51,095 bases of DNA from Xenoacremonium recifei (Eukaryota; Ascomycota; Sordariomycetes; Hypocreales; Nectriaceae), in the NCBI GenBank assembly GCA_012184525.1, contig WOFQ01000102.1, positions 1 to 51,095 of the forward strand. Reading direction: 5' to 3'. The notes under the pieces are model-generated. The model made no database searches. It was not told the DNA's origin and saw only the letters and a program-made list of their open reading frames with translations. Made by a program: the position numbers and the translations under genes. Shown here in pieces: positions 21,034-33,247 of this stretch. How positions within the stretch are numbered: the stretch's first letter is position 1; the number at the start of each line of letters is the position of its first letter.

Positions 21034-22566
21034 CTACGACTCAGCCGGCCGGATGCTCTGCGGATTGTGGAACACCTCGTCCGGGTCCCAGTCACGCTTC
21101 ACTTCTCGCAACCGCGGTAGTTGCTCCGCCCAATACAGCTCCTGTGCCGCTTCCGCTGAGATCACAGGATCGACGTATCCGGCGTACGTGCTCTTCGCCT
21201 GCGGAGCTGCCCGTTGGATGCGTTGGTGGACACCCTCTAGGAAGCGCCGCGTCTTACTGGTGACTAGAGGGAACCCAATGCCGTATGATTGGTACATCAT
21301 GACCTTGTCGCGGTGTGGGTAGGCTGTTGCATTGACAGGTACGTCCCCCACGGCACCGCCTTCTGAATCAAAGATGATGAACCACAGAGGCGTGCCGGTA
21401 GTCGCTGTGTCCATGTACTCAAATAGCTCCGTGATGGCCTCGTCATCGAGGAGGTCCTCTTCTCGAAATGCCAGCGACTTGCTGTAGAAGGCATTCGGGA
21501 TATCACTAAGTACCATTGCCTCGACCTTAGCTTGGTGGACAAGGTGGCCGAGCCAATTTGTTGCCTTCATGTCGACAACCCCTCCCGTTGGTATCCTGTC
21601 TGGAATTCCAGTCGCCCAGTACTCGGCCTCGGTGCCGTAAAAGGTTCCCGTGATGAAAGCGCCAAACGGCTCCGCGATGAACAGTGTTGAGAAGCGTCGG
21701 TCTAAGTCAGGATCCGCTACCAGATCCTGCCAGTTCCGATAGATGTCCGCCATCTGTGTCTGGGATCCGAAGCTGAAACTGTATGAATATTCCACCACCT
21801 CCTTCGGTTGGCTGTGCGTCCTGACGACAAACTCGGTGATGATGCCGAAACTGGATCCCGCACCTCGCAGTGCCCAGAAGAGGTCTGAGTTCTCGACTTC
21901 GCTGGCTCGCTGTATGGCCCCGTCCGCGGTGACAACTTCAACTTCGACGACGTGGTCTAAGGCTGTTCCCCACATTCTCGACATTGGTCCAAGACCACCC
22001 TGTGAGGTGTAAGTTGAGGAGGGTATCGTCGTGTAGTGTTACACGAGACTCACAATAGTGGCGTGGCCGCCTATGCCAACGCCTGGACATGTCCCATGGG
22101 CTATTGCTCTTCCCCCATTGTTGTGCAGTTGCTCGTCCAGCCTTCCTAACCGAAACCCAGCACCCACGGTGGCGTGCCAAGTCTCTTCGTCCATGATGAA
22201 GTCCGTCAGGTTTATTAGATCGACAACTAAAGACCCGTCCTCTCCTCCGAGACCAAAGTTGCTACTTGGATTAGCTATCATATCTCTTGTTAGTTGCGTA
22301 ACAGCGATATCCTACCCGAAAGAGTGTCCCCCTGACTTGGCTTGCACTTTGAAGCCGTGTTCTCTCGCACACTTGACCGCTGCCGAGACATCTTCGGCGT
22401 CAACGGGTCGTATCACGGCAGCCGGGACAACTGGGACATCGAGGTTGTAAGGCCGGGCCCAGGAGAGTCTGAAAAGGGGGTTGCTCGGATACGAGACGCA
22501 ACTCGAGCCGTCGGCACAGATGTCATTGAGGCATGTCTGGAAAGGAGAACTTTGACCGTTGCCCAT
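21034..22566 (-). CDS. FAD-linked oxidoreductase, BBE / oligosaccharide-oxidase-like (AA7 type)
   Basis: Exons 22566-22316, 22264-22054 and 21999-21034 give 475 aa. The FAD-binding PCMH domain spans about 35-205. Bicovalent flavin attachment is predicted: the His of KSGGHSFG and the Cys of HGTCPGVGIGGH, as in glucooligosaccharide oxidases. The C-terminal BBE segment ends with DEVFHNPQSIRP. The family oxidises sugars or specialised metabolites with O2, releasing H2O2. The first intron junction (GTAGGA...AAG) restores GGHSFGSNFGLGGEDG. The start at 22566 (MGNGQSSPFQTC) leaves no signal peptide, though many relatives are secreted. A large catalase lies 0.9 kb away, which may be coincidence. Confidence 0.88.
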
Positions 22567-23447
22567 CTCCAAGAAGGGAAGAGTAAAGAAACAGAAGCAA
22601 TAAAAGATGTAATGCTAACAAGAATAACGAAACTGATGAAGAGGGGTATCACAACGTGCGCCAAGACAGAACGAACAAAGAAAGGGGAGAACGAGCGGAC
22701 CCGAGCACTCTAAGTGTTAATTGCGCCCATGGAGTAAGAGCGAGAGAGACAGAGAGCCATGACCTCGGCCTCCGGAGTTTGGATGGATCACGGGAATTTT
22801 GCTCCGTGCCTTTGACGATATGCAGGTATTTACGACCTCACCTCGCTTAAGCTCCAGCAGGCGCATCTCGAACGACAATGAGAGACTCTGCCTCCTCATA
22901 GGCCCATTCGTCGAGTCTCGCGGGAATAGCATCATCACCGCCTGGATTAAGCCTGGATTAAGCTTGAAAAGGGTGGCCGCCAGCGCCGTTGGGGCCAGGC
23001 TAAGCAGCCCAAACGTCGTTCTATAAGACGCCCAGCGCAGAGCTACGGTCTAGACTATCGCAGGGCTGAGCGTTAGAGGCGCGACTTAGACTGGGTGTCA
23101 GCAACATGGTAAGCCGATGAAGAAGACCATTGGCGCCACGCGAACAAGGGATGGCCGCGAATAATTGGCTAATTTGGTCAAAGCAGGCTGCAGGTGGTGG
23201 TCTAGATTCGTCTCAAGCCATGCACCGTGGCTTGCTGGCTTGCTCAAGGCCAGCCACCAACCCCCATCGTGGCTTTTCTAAGCAACGCATCCGAAGCCAT
23301 TCACAGATCTGGGCGTCGAGTTGGCACAAAGGTGTCATGCATTGAGGCTTGCACGTCCGGAATAATTACTGCATCTGTCCTAGAAAACGAGCCCGGTGCC
23401 CGGGTTTCCCGATAGCCCTACATACGTCCGTCCCGAATCATCATCGC
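22567..23447. other. Intergenic, FAD oxidase promoter side
   Basis: Contains an exact 11-bp tandem duplication (GCCTGGATTAA at 22940-22950 and 22951-22961). No gene recognised. Confidence 0.5.
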
Positions 23448-25189
23448 TTAGTACGCCACCTGCGCGCTCAGGCCGTCCAGCTCGCGCTCCCAGCAGCGAT
23501 GCTGGCTGACGCTGTGCACGAACTTCTCGAGGAACCCCTTGGCCCCCTTGGCGACGTTGATGACGTCCTTGAGACTGTCAGCCTCTGCCTGGCGCAGCGT
23601 CACAACACCATAGCTCTCGACGGCGTCACCCCCAGCCGACATCGTGACCCCCGGCAGCTGGAAGGCCTTGTCCAGCAGCTGCACGGCCTCGCCGGTGCCG
23701 CCGATGGTCTTGAGGTGCCCGAAGGCCTCGCGCAGGTAATGCAGGGCCCGGCCGCTCTTGGACAGCGTCTCGATGGATTTGGCGCCGCCGGGCACGAACA
23801 GCGCGTCGAACATGGTGCTGCGCTGGCCCTCGAGGTGGTGGTCTGGCACGATGCCCTTGCCGCTGGAGGCCGTCTCGTTGGCTGAGTAGATGGCGGAGCG
23901 TCGCGTCCCGAGGACCAACGGGATCGCCTTGAAGGCCTTCACGGCGCCGTAGACCGCGTTGAAGGCAACAGGGTCGTATCCGTCAGCGATGATGATGCCC
24001 ACTCGTCGTGAGGCAATCACCGGCTCCTTAGGCAGGAAGTCCATCTGGCTCAAATTCTTTGCCTTCTTACCGTGGTTCGGGCGGCCTGCCTCCTTGGGGA
24101 TGTTGCCGCCGACCATCTCAGCCACAGATTGTGCGAGTCCCAAGTCTATGTCCGCTAGACGCTGTGTCAGACGTGTGTAGATGACTGGTTCGTCGCAGTG
24201 GTCCAGCTCAAACGAGAGCGCGGCGATAAGATGGTTCTTCTCAACAGGCGAGAGCGAATTGAAGAACAACTGAGCCTGCGACACATGCTCCTTGAACTTC
24301 GCACTTCGTGCTCGCTGCTTGATGCCCTCCATCTTCTGTGGATACTCATAATACGCTCCCTCAGCTTGTGTAGCTGGCGGTTGAGCCTCGAATCGATTCG
24401 GCCAATAGTTGACCTTGCCCTTGGCGATGGTATGTCGCATTGCGCCATCTCGGTTGAAGTTCATGACGGGACAAACAGGCTTGTTGATGGGCAACTCCTG
24501 CCAGTTGATCCCCAACCGAGACAACTGTGTGTCAAAGTAGGAGAAGTTGCGCCCCTGCAACAGGGGGTCATCAGAGAACCCGATGCCCGGCACAACGTGA
24601 CTGGTGCAGAAGGCCACTTGCTCGGTCTGCGTGAAGAACTCATCGACGTTGCGGTTAAGTTCAAGTTCACCAATGTAGCGAACAGGAACCAGATCCTCTG
24701 GCCAGACCTTGGTGGCGTCGAGGATGTCGAACTCGAAGTTGTTCTCATCAGCTTCAGGGATAACTTGGATGCCAAACTTCCATTTCGGGAATGCGCCGTT
24801 CTCAATTGCTTCCATGAGATCCTTGCCTAAAGGTATGTTAATATGAGGTGTACCGTTTTCAGGTGAAGATCAACATACGGTGAAAGTCAGGGTCTTGGCC
24901 AGCCACTTTGAGGGCCTCATCCCAGACTAGCGAGTGTACACCCAGCTCTGGCGTGAAATGGAACTTGACAAACGACCGCTCCCCCTTCGCATTGATGAGC
25001 GTGTAAGTGTTCACCCCAAAACCTTGCATCATCCTATACGACCGCGGAATGGCCCGATCCGACATGGTCCACATGAACATGTGTGTCGCCTCAGGATGCA
25101 TGTACATGAAATCCCAGAAATTGTTATGTGCTGACTGCGCCTGCGGCACCTCATTATGTGGCTCAGGCTTGCCCGCGTGGATAACATCG

Positions 25190-25221
<32 letters not shown>

Positions 25222-25757
25222 AGGAATATTGTTGCCCACAATATCCCAATTGCCCTCCTCGGTGTAGAACTTGACGGCGAAGCCGCGCACGTCGCGCACT
25301 GTGTCTGCTGAGCCTCGGCTGCCGAGAACGGTCGAGAAGCGTAGAAACAGGGGCGTTTCTCGTGAGGTGTCGGTTAGGATGCCCGCGCAGGTGACGTCTT
25401 CGGCGGATTCGAGGAGCTTGAATGTGCCAAAGGCGCCGGTGCCGCGGGCGTGGACGACGCGCTCAGGGATACGTTCGTGGTCGAATCGATGAAGCTATCG
25501 AGAAACGGCATTAGTAGCTGAAATACCGACTCTTTGCGATGGTAAACACATACCCTTTCTCGACCGAGAGGATCTTCCAATAACATAGGTCCCGTCTTAT
25601 CCTCCCGGTTGACCTTCAGCCAGTCATCGACACTGCTGTGCTTTACGCCATAGTCGGTGGTGATGCGGGAGTTCTTAGTCGGCTCGACTGTGTGAGCCGC
25701 GAGCTGGCTCGTCTTGTCGGTAGTCGATCCCATAATAGCTTGCTTAACAGATTGCAT
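23448..25757 (-). CDS. catA: Large-subunit (clade 2) catalase
   Basis: Exons 25757-25554, 25494-24879 and 24826-23448 give 732 aa, the length of long-form catalases. Catalytic residues are visible: H83 in PERVVHARG, Asn in VGNNIPVFF (156-157), and the haem-ligand Tyr in NFSYFDTQLSRLG. After the catalase core comes a C-terminal flavodoxin/DJ-1-like domain (VGIIIADGYDPVAFNAVYG, ALFVPGGAKSIETL). There is no signal peptide. The N-terminus (MGSTTDKTSQLAAHTVEPTK after eight residues) resembles the spore-type CatA, so I give that symbol with modest certainty. It breaks down H2O2. The start could be 25757 or the second ATG at 25733. Introns are GTATGT...TAG in both cases. Confidence 0.92.
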
Positions 25758-26669
25758 CCTGTTACGATAGCTGATTACGATTGTGAATGGGCCGATCAGA
25801 TCAACAGGTTCGAAAGATCAACTGTTCTACCAGAAGTCTTGAGACCTTATATCGCTAACTAACACGGAGCAATTACCCCTCCCCAATGGCACTCAATTGA
25901 CGTCAAGGTTGTATTTGTGTTCACGAGAATCGGAGCATTTCTCCTGAATGTGGTACCGTTCTCAATAGCTTCATTGTGATAGGCTCCGGCACTTGACAGC
26001 GGCTTCCTCATGGCAAACCTCACGATGAGGCGAGTGAGGTCTCTTGCGATATGTTGATGTAATGGTCGGTAGCCCACCAATTGGGTGTGACCATTTGCTA
26101 ATGCGTCCTCCCCCATCTCGATGCAATTATAACCGGCTGGACCACTTTTGCGACATGGAGACATCATGATCTATTCATTGCGTATTCCCGGGAGGTTTTG
26201 TCCGCAACGTTGTTTGACAGTTGACACATTATGGAGACTTGGTGTGCATGCCTGCCCAGTAAATGAGGGGGCGATGTTGGAGATGGTCGCCTTTGAGAGA
26301 GGCTGTTTCTCAACGGAAGGCCCCAGTGCCGCACCACCGTGAGAATTGAAGCTCGCAATATTAGAAAGGCTTATTTGGAATTTTGATAACTGCCCCGAGT
26401 GTCAATCATCGAGACACCAACTTGTGCCTGAAATCCGGAAATATCCCACGCGGCGAAACGTGGGTCTGTCATAGTTTCGACGTCATCGATATCTGTATAC
26501 TCGCCAGGAACAAAGTCTCCCGAAACTGCCAGACAATAATCCCCATTCGTTTCTTCTTTTTCGACAGATTGGAGCCTTTCCTGAAAGGTCCACAAAGAAT
26601 TCCAAATTGTTTCGAACGCAATACTGCTTTGTTTAGCGCTGCAGCTATCCCGATCGTCCAGCCTTCGCA
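25758..26669. other. Divergent promoter region, catalase / phosphoketolase
   Basis: About 0.9 kb between two divergent metabolic genes. It holds most of the minus-strand open frame 26371-26769 (separate entry). No other feature recognised. Confidence 0.5.
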
Positions 26670-26769
26670 ATGCCTGGAGAGGTGATTGACCAGCCAAACC
26701 CACCAGCGCTCCCGAGCCAGTTACCAGGGGAAGTGCTCCAATTAGGACCCAAGGTCGCAAAGGTAGCAT
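26371..26769 (-). other. Open frame, 132 codons, antisense to phosphoketolase exon 1
   Basis: Starts with a true ATG at 26769 and overlaps the first 100 bp of the phosphoketolase coding region on the other strand. The N-terminus is hydrophobic (MLPLRPWVLIGALPLVTG) like a signal peptide. The part outside the overlap reads like ordinary protein (FVPGEYTDIDDVETMTDPRF). The phosphoketolase exon is much better supported, so the overlapping part may be chance. No family recognised. Confidence 0.2.
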
Positions 26770-29354
26770 TGGACAAAGATGTTGCCGAGTCGTTGAAGGA
26801 CTTCCAGAAAGCTGCGTGCTATCTGGCGGGATGTAAGATTTGGAAACCCGTGTTTGATGGAGTACACGAAATGGACTCTAACTTCTGATAGCAATGATAT
26901 TTCTTCGGGACAATGTCTTGATTGAGCGGGAATTGAAAACAGAAGACGTGAAGCCGAGACTACTGGGTGAGCCATCGTAATCGAAGTCCAAAGGTTCATA
27001 AGGTTGACTGTTGTAGGCCATTGGGGAACATGTCCCGGGTTGATCCTTGTCTGGTCGCATCTTAACCTCCTCATCCAAAAACATGAGGTGGACATGATAT
27101 ATGTAATAGGGCCTGGACACGGTGCTCCAGCTGCATTAGCATCGCTTTGGCTGGAGGGTTCGTTGGAAAAGTTCTTTCCGGACCGTTACGCAGTCAACGA
27201 GACGGGATTGCGCAACCTGATCACAGGATTTTCTGTGCCAGGAGGATTCCCTAGGTGAGAATTCGTAAATCCGTACAAGTCAAAACTTGTCGCTCATAAT
27301 GAAATAGCCACATCAATCCGGAGACTCCAGGCTCCATCCATGAAGGTGGCGAGCTTGGCTACGCTCTGGCTGTGTCCTTTGGCGCCGTTATGGACAAGCC
27401 AGACTTAATTGTGACTTGCGTTGTCGGAGATGGCGAAGCGGAGAGTGGCCCTACTGCAACGTGAGTATCTTGGTTCAAGTAAAATATTGACACTGACATG
27501 GACATAGCGCTTGGCATTCCATAAAATACATCGATCCTGCTGAGTCTGGAGCCGTCATCCCGATTCTGCACGTCAATGGCTTCAAAATCAGTGAACGCAC
27601 CATCTTTGGCTGCATGGATGACAAAGAGCTTGTTAGTCTCTTCTCCGGATATGGGTATAATCCCTGTATCGTGGAAGACCTCGATAATATCGACATCGAA
27701 CTGGCAAGTGCTCTTGAATGGTCTCTTAGTGAGATCAAGAAGATCCAGAAAGCAGCTCGAGAAGGAAGTCCCATCGTCAAGCCCCGATGGCCGATGATCG
27801 TCCTTCGCACTCCCAAAGGATGGACCGGACCAAAAAAAGTCGACGGCGAGTTCATTGAGGGTTCATTCCGAGCCCATCAAATCCCTGTACCTAACGCAAG
27901 CAAAGACAAGGCACATCTCGACATCCTTCAGACATGGCTGCAGAGTTACGAACCCGGTCGATTGCTCAAAGATGGAAAGCCTTCAGAGAGCGTCCTCCGG
28001 ATTATGCCGCGCGATGACTCGAAGAAGCTGGGACAGCTGAAGCTTACATACGACGGCTACGAGCCGTTGCAGATGCCAGATTGGAAACCATTTTCCATTG
28101 AGCCGCATCAATTTAGCAGTTGCATGCAGGAAACGGGAAAGTTTCTTGACAAGGTTGTTGTAGAGAATCCCAAGTCGTTCCGAATGTTCTCTCCCGACGA
28201 GCTCGAGAGCAACAAGCTGAATGCTATTCTTCTACACACTGGTCGCAACTTCCAGTGGGATGAGTACTCCAGAGCTCAAGGCGGTCGAGTGATTGAGATT
28301 TTGTCGGAGCACTGCTGCCAGGGCTTCATGCAAGGCTATACCCTCACTGGAAGGACGGCGCTCTTCCCTAGTTATGAGTCATTCTTGGGTATCATTCACA
28401 CAATGATGGTCCAGTACTCCAAGTTCAACAAGATTGCCCGCGAAGTGAGTTGGAGAGGAGACCTGAGCTCCATCAACTACATCGAAACAAGCACCTGGGC
28501 GCGCCAGGAGCATAACGGCTTCTCACACCAGAATCCTTCCTTCATCGGCGCGGTACTTAATCTGAAGGCTGAAGCCGCTCGAGTTTACTTGCCACCCGAC
28601 GCAAACTGTTTTCTCAGCACAGTCCATCACTGTCTACAATCCAAGAATTACGTCAATCTCATGATTGGCTCTAAGCAACCGACCGCCGTGTATCTTTCAG
28701 CGGAAGATGCGGCGGAACATTGCCGAAAGGGCGCGTCAGTTTGGAAGTTTGCCTCAACCGACGATGGCAAAGACCCTGATGTCGTTCTTGTTGGAATAGG
28801 CGTCGAAGTCACATTTGAAGTGGTGAAAGCTGCAGAGCTGCTTAAGTGCCTGGTGCCTGAGCTGAGAGTGCGAGTTGTGAACGTCACAGATCTGATGGTT
28901 CTTGTCGCAGAGTCTCGTCATCCGCATGCTCTCACACAGGCAGACTTCCGCGAGATGTTCACTGAGGACAAGCCGGTGTGCTTCAACTACCACGGGTATG
29001 CCGCTGAATTGCAAGGGCTGTTATTCGGACGCCCTGGACTGGGTCGAATGACGGTCGAGGGGTATAAGGAAGAAGGAAGCACGACTACCCCCTTCGATAT
29101 GATGCTGGTCAATTGGGTTAGTCGATTTGACGTTGCGAAGAGAGCGTTGAGAGGCGCAGCTCCGCTCAACGACGATGTGAAAGGGAAGCTCAAGCAGGCC
29201 TTGCAACAGATTGATATCAGAGTCAGTGAAGTCAGAGATTATATCAAGTCGCAAGGAAAAGGTTTGTTTTGCAAATGCCGCCCTCATAATCTAGAAGAAG
29301 CAGTACTAATATTAACCAGATCCCGAGGACTTGTACGAGGCAGCAAAGTTCTGA
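26670..29354 (+). CDS. phk: Xylulose-5-phosphate/fructose-6-phosphate phosphoketolase
   Basis: Six exons (26670-26832, 26892-26966, 27017-27254, 27308-27460, 27508-29261, 29320-29354) give 805 aa, the family length. The N-terminus MPGEVIDQPNPPALPSQLPG matches fungal phosphoketolases. ThDP-enzyme motifs follow in order: RLLGHWGTCPGL, GPGHGAP, SVPGGFPSHINPETPGSIHE, VVGDGEAESGP and ILHVNGFKI. The C-terminal part has STWARQEHNGFSHQNPSFI. It cleaves xylulose-5-P or fructose-6-P with phosphate to acetyl-P, bypassing part of glycolysis in the cytosol. All five introns are 44-60 nt with GT...AG ends and each join restores a conserved motif. The last exon encodes only 11 residues. It is divergent from the catalase. 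Confidence 0.93.
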
Positions 29355-29992
29355 GCCTACGACTTATCACTCTCGAACTAAAAATTGCACCATGGCTTTT
29401 TTTGAGCCATGCATTGGCTAACACACAGTCAAAGCCAGACTATTATGCGGCCGTAGTTGTATTATCAGGCTTGGAATCAGCCTGTATTGGGAGGTTTAAG
29501 ATAAGCTTAGGGATTCAGCTTGGGGATTTAGATAAAGTTTCATACTGTATAACATACTATAATAGCTCTATAAGAAAATGAAATCTCAATTGAGATATGC
29601 TAAGGTATCTTGATTCCTTTTATTAGAGATAAGAACCTCGGCCCAGATAACTGTCCAAATTCGGTCTGTTTAGGAGGTTACTGAATAGCTAAGGATGAGA
29701 GTGCGCCATGGTCGACTCTTGTGAACGATTCTGGCAGAAGGCCACCTAGTTGCTCTATAGTAATATGTTGAAATCTTGCGGCTAAGGTCGTGATAAAGCC
29801 TACGATTGGTGAATGCCACATAGTTTGGCTGGTTTGACATCCTGGGACCAATAGCTTGTCTGTGATATCCCACGAGCTATGGGAGTGATTCCCGACCGGA
29901 TTTCTTGTTATGCATCAGGCTTAGATTCTTCATGGTTATCATAAATTATATCCTGATACTAGCCGCCCTCATATCTCCTTCTGCGTAGTGCA
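29355..29992. other. Intergenic between convergent phosphoketolase and HET genes
   Basis: AT-rich 3' flanks of convergent genes. Contains a 14-bp perfect palindrome ATCTCAATTGAGAT at 29583-29596. No gene seen. Confidence 0.5.
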
Positions 29993-32986
29993 TTATAAAC
30001 TACCTTTAGAAGACAAACTTCGTGATCCCCGGTCCTCTTGATTATACATGGAGCCAAGGATCAAGCCGAGACATGTCAAGGACAGAGCTAGTGGTGTTGT
30101 AGCGTCTTGGATGTCGCCTTTAATATAACCAAAAGAATATAGAAAGCAAAAGCCAATGAAAGGCGTTTGGCTGAGCACGATGTAAAAGCTCGTCATAAGA
30201 GCTGAGCGCTGCTCGCAAACGTAAATTCCCCAGAAGTCCTCCCTCTGGTTGCCTCGCTTGTCGAAGTTCCAGAACCGCTGCGGGATGCGGTCGACTGTGT
30301 CAGTTGCGACATTGTCGTCGTCTGTATTGTGCAAAGGCAAGGCAGCCCAACGGGACTTTTGTTTTCGGGCGACATATTGGAAAACGTCTTTGAACTCTTC
30401 CGGAGATATTGGCGGCTCCCAGGAGGTGGGACGGTAATAGTACTGCTTGAGCTTTAGGTCTGGGAGGCCATATCCACGGTGTGCAAAGGCGTTGCGGTGG
30501 AACTTCTCGAACTTTTCATCGTGATATTAGTCTTTCCGGTTCAAATGGGGATGAACTCCAGCCTCGGGCCTCCTCTTGAAGACACTTACCTTGATGAAGT
30601 CGCAGTGTGAGAATCCATATGGAGACAACCACGATTTCCAGAACCCTTTACGACGCAAATATGCTGAGCGAAGCTCCGATCCAAACTCCGTCGTATCCAG
30701 GTGGAGGGAGGGGAGTTCATCTAGCGCATATCGTCCAAACTTGGTGACGAGGAAGATGAATCTCCCTTGTTGAAGTAGCGCGCCCCCTTGGCTGGCCGTT
30801 GGGTGTGCCGTGGAAGGTTTAGAAGTATTTGTGTTTCCAGTCCCTCCGGTTAGCCCTGGATTGGGAGACACTCCAGAACTCGAGCCCTTGGCAGTAGATG
30901 TCGTGACTTGGACCGGGATATGCGCAGGGGCCGGGACCACAGGCGGTGGTAAACTGTTAGCCAGTGGAAATTTCCAGGCCAGAGCAAGGAGACGCTGCGC
31001 GAATTCTTCTGGCACAGCTTCCCATCGAGCATCTCCGCACGACTACAGATGATAAAGTTCCAGATTAGCCGTCTAACAACTATTCCAAGTTTCTTGCCTC
31101 AATGTGAATATTGTGCTGGCGAAGGTACTTACACAAATCCATCCAAGCCTAGACTCTCCAGGGCTGAGTACCGGCTTAGGGCGCTTCCATGGCCACCAAT
31201 TCCATTCTTCTCTTGTCATTGCTTCCAATTTCAGTTGAAATCGTTCAAGATGTGACAGCTCGCTGCGTTCATCAATAAGCAAATCCTCTGGTTTCGAGTA
31301 GTTGAGTTCTGAGATGACCAATAACATCTTAGACCGCATCGCATCGCGATGTCCCAAGTCGTTAGACTCATGAAGCTTTTTCTTGAGCAAGCTCTCTACA
31401 AATTTGGTTGCCCGGGAGTAAAAAGACGGATAGGCGAGATCAATTAGTCTTTCGACCATTTGCTCGTATGCTTGACTGGAGTAAATGAAGGTGATGATTG
31501 AATGGAACTGGATGTCCTCGTCGCCCTCATCGTATTCGTTGCCCTCCTCGTCTCCGTTTTTTTCGTCGCCTTCATCGTCTTCAGGATCTTCCTGAACTTG
31601 GTCTGGGATCTCGCCCTCGTTTTCAGCAACTGCTTCTACCTGTTTCCTCGAAGAATCTTGACCAAGTTCCACGGGCTTCAGACTTCGCTCAGCAACGCTC
31701 GCCGCGACTGCCGATCCAATGACAAGACGGTATCTTTTAATAAAACTCGCCGAAGATCGTTGCTCTTTGTTTGTTGCTTCCTGGGCCAATTCGACGGCGA
31801 GACATCGAAGTATGTTAACAAGAATGCGCCGGAATCTGTCAACACCAACGGCAGGCCGTTCCATTACAGCTTGGAAGAGCGGAAACAGCCCTTGATCGTC
31901 TTTGAGAAAAGATATTGCGTGACTCAAGGCCGCATTCGCTGGCTCGTCTACTGAACTCTGAGCCAAGGTTGAGGTTGTCGACATGCTATCCCATAGAGCC
32001 TCGTCCTCCAAGTCATCATCATCTCTCACCGGTCGGCGAACTCCGAGAGGAGGAAACATTGCACCACACCGTACGAAATCAGCCGGCGATTTAGCAAGAG
32101 CCTTGACGGCTCTAGCATACGTTCGATCGTTGAATCCGTCCTCTAGACCCTGGGCAAACTCCTTCCAATTGCTGTTTTCCTGCCATGCAAATATCGAAAA
32201 ATCTTTCGTGGTCTTGAGGATTTCTTCCTGTAATCTTGTGAAAGCATTTGCGTCTTCTCCATAGCGTATGGGTATGTTGACCTTGAATAAGCCCAGCAGA
32301 CAATACGCCTCATCCTCAATTCTGGTTGTACTCCGCCTTGAGGCCCAGTACATGCGCCGGGCGACTGTAACCTGTCTGAAATCGCCGCCGGAGAGAACAA
32401 AGGGGTCAATACCAGTGATCTCTGAGATTTCAGTGACGCGGTCGGAACGTGAGCCCATCAACTCCCAATCACGGGAGTAGAACTCTAGTCTAGCTGGAGC
32501 GATGAGTTCGGGGAGAGTCCATCCACGACGAAACCATCTAGAATGTGTAAATGAGGTCGGGTCCTCTGCAGCAACATCGGCCAAGTAGACAAAACATAAA
32601 CTAGAACGCTTGAACCACTCGAAGATGCTGTTTAGAGCTTTGCTGAGCTCATGTTCATCAGATTTGTCAATGCAGCAGGTGTCGATCCAAAGGTGAGAGA
32701 AGCCCCTCTGCGAAGCTAGCCGACAAGCTTTTACTATTTTGTGCCAGCCCTTTTTCTTGCTTACGCTCTTCTGATGGTCCAAATCTTGAAAGGTGACCTC
32801 ATCGTCGCTCCAGGTATGGGAAACAACGACATATGCCGGTGTCTCCTCGGCCGGGAATTCATCTAGCGAGAGCGTTAAGGTGTTGAGTAGTCGTAGTGGT
32901 CGTATTAGTCTGACGAAGCCGACCCTCTTCGCTGAAAGCGCCGAACCGGCGGATTGCTGTCGACCCGGACTCCAAAGAGAGTTCAT
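29993..32986 (-). CDS. HET-domain protein with C-terminal membrane domain
   Basis: Exons 32986-31133, 31042-30590 and 30511-29993 give 941 aa. Residues about 25-160 are a HET domain of the short type: YVVVSHTWSDDEVTF, FSHLWIDTCCIDKSDEHELS, SIFEWFKRSSLCFVYLADV and RWFRRGWTLPELIAP. An acidic stretch lies around 470-515. After GWIC|SCGDARWEAVP begins a C-terminal module known to me from many fungal proteins: FIFLVTKFGRYALDEL, RKGFWKSWLSPYGFSHCDFIKFEKF and REDFWGIYVCEQRSALM. It ends with two hydrophobic segments (SFYIVLSQTPFIGFCFLYSF; LALSLTCLGLILGSMY), so membrane anchoring is likely. The family acts in incompatibility-type cell death. The role of the C-terminal module is unknown. It is divergent from the Doc-like gene. 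Confidence 0.88.
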
Positions 32987-33247
32987 GATGATTTAAGTTA
33001 CCAGAAGAGAGAAGTGATATTTTTTGGAGCAGTATAATGCTTGTGAGGCATAAAGAGCTGTTGAGGGAGAATCTCGTTGGTGCCTGATGAGGCCTGGAGA
33101 GGTACACCAAGCTCAGCCCCCAAACGCAGGTTTGCTTGGGCCAATCACACATGCATTCAGGTGACCAGGGTTAATATTGTTGAGGTTCGCGTAAAAGCTT
33201 TACCCCTCTTCCATCGAAGTAGAACGAGGCCGTACTGCAGTCGAAAA
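32987..33247. promoter_or_regulatory. Short divergent promoter shared by HET and Doc-like genes
   Basis: Only 261 bp separate the two start codons (32986 minus, 33248 plus). Such a compact head-to-head arrangement makes joint control plausible. No clear operator or palindrome was found in it. Confidence 0.5.

Noticed and set aside
29583..29596. 14-bp palindrome ATCTCAATTGAGAT as a regulatory site
   Set aside because: It lies in AT-rich DNA between two convergent gene ends, not in a promoter; chance occurrence is plausible.
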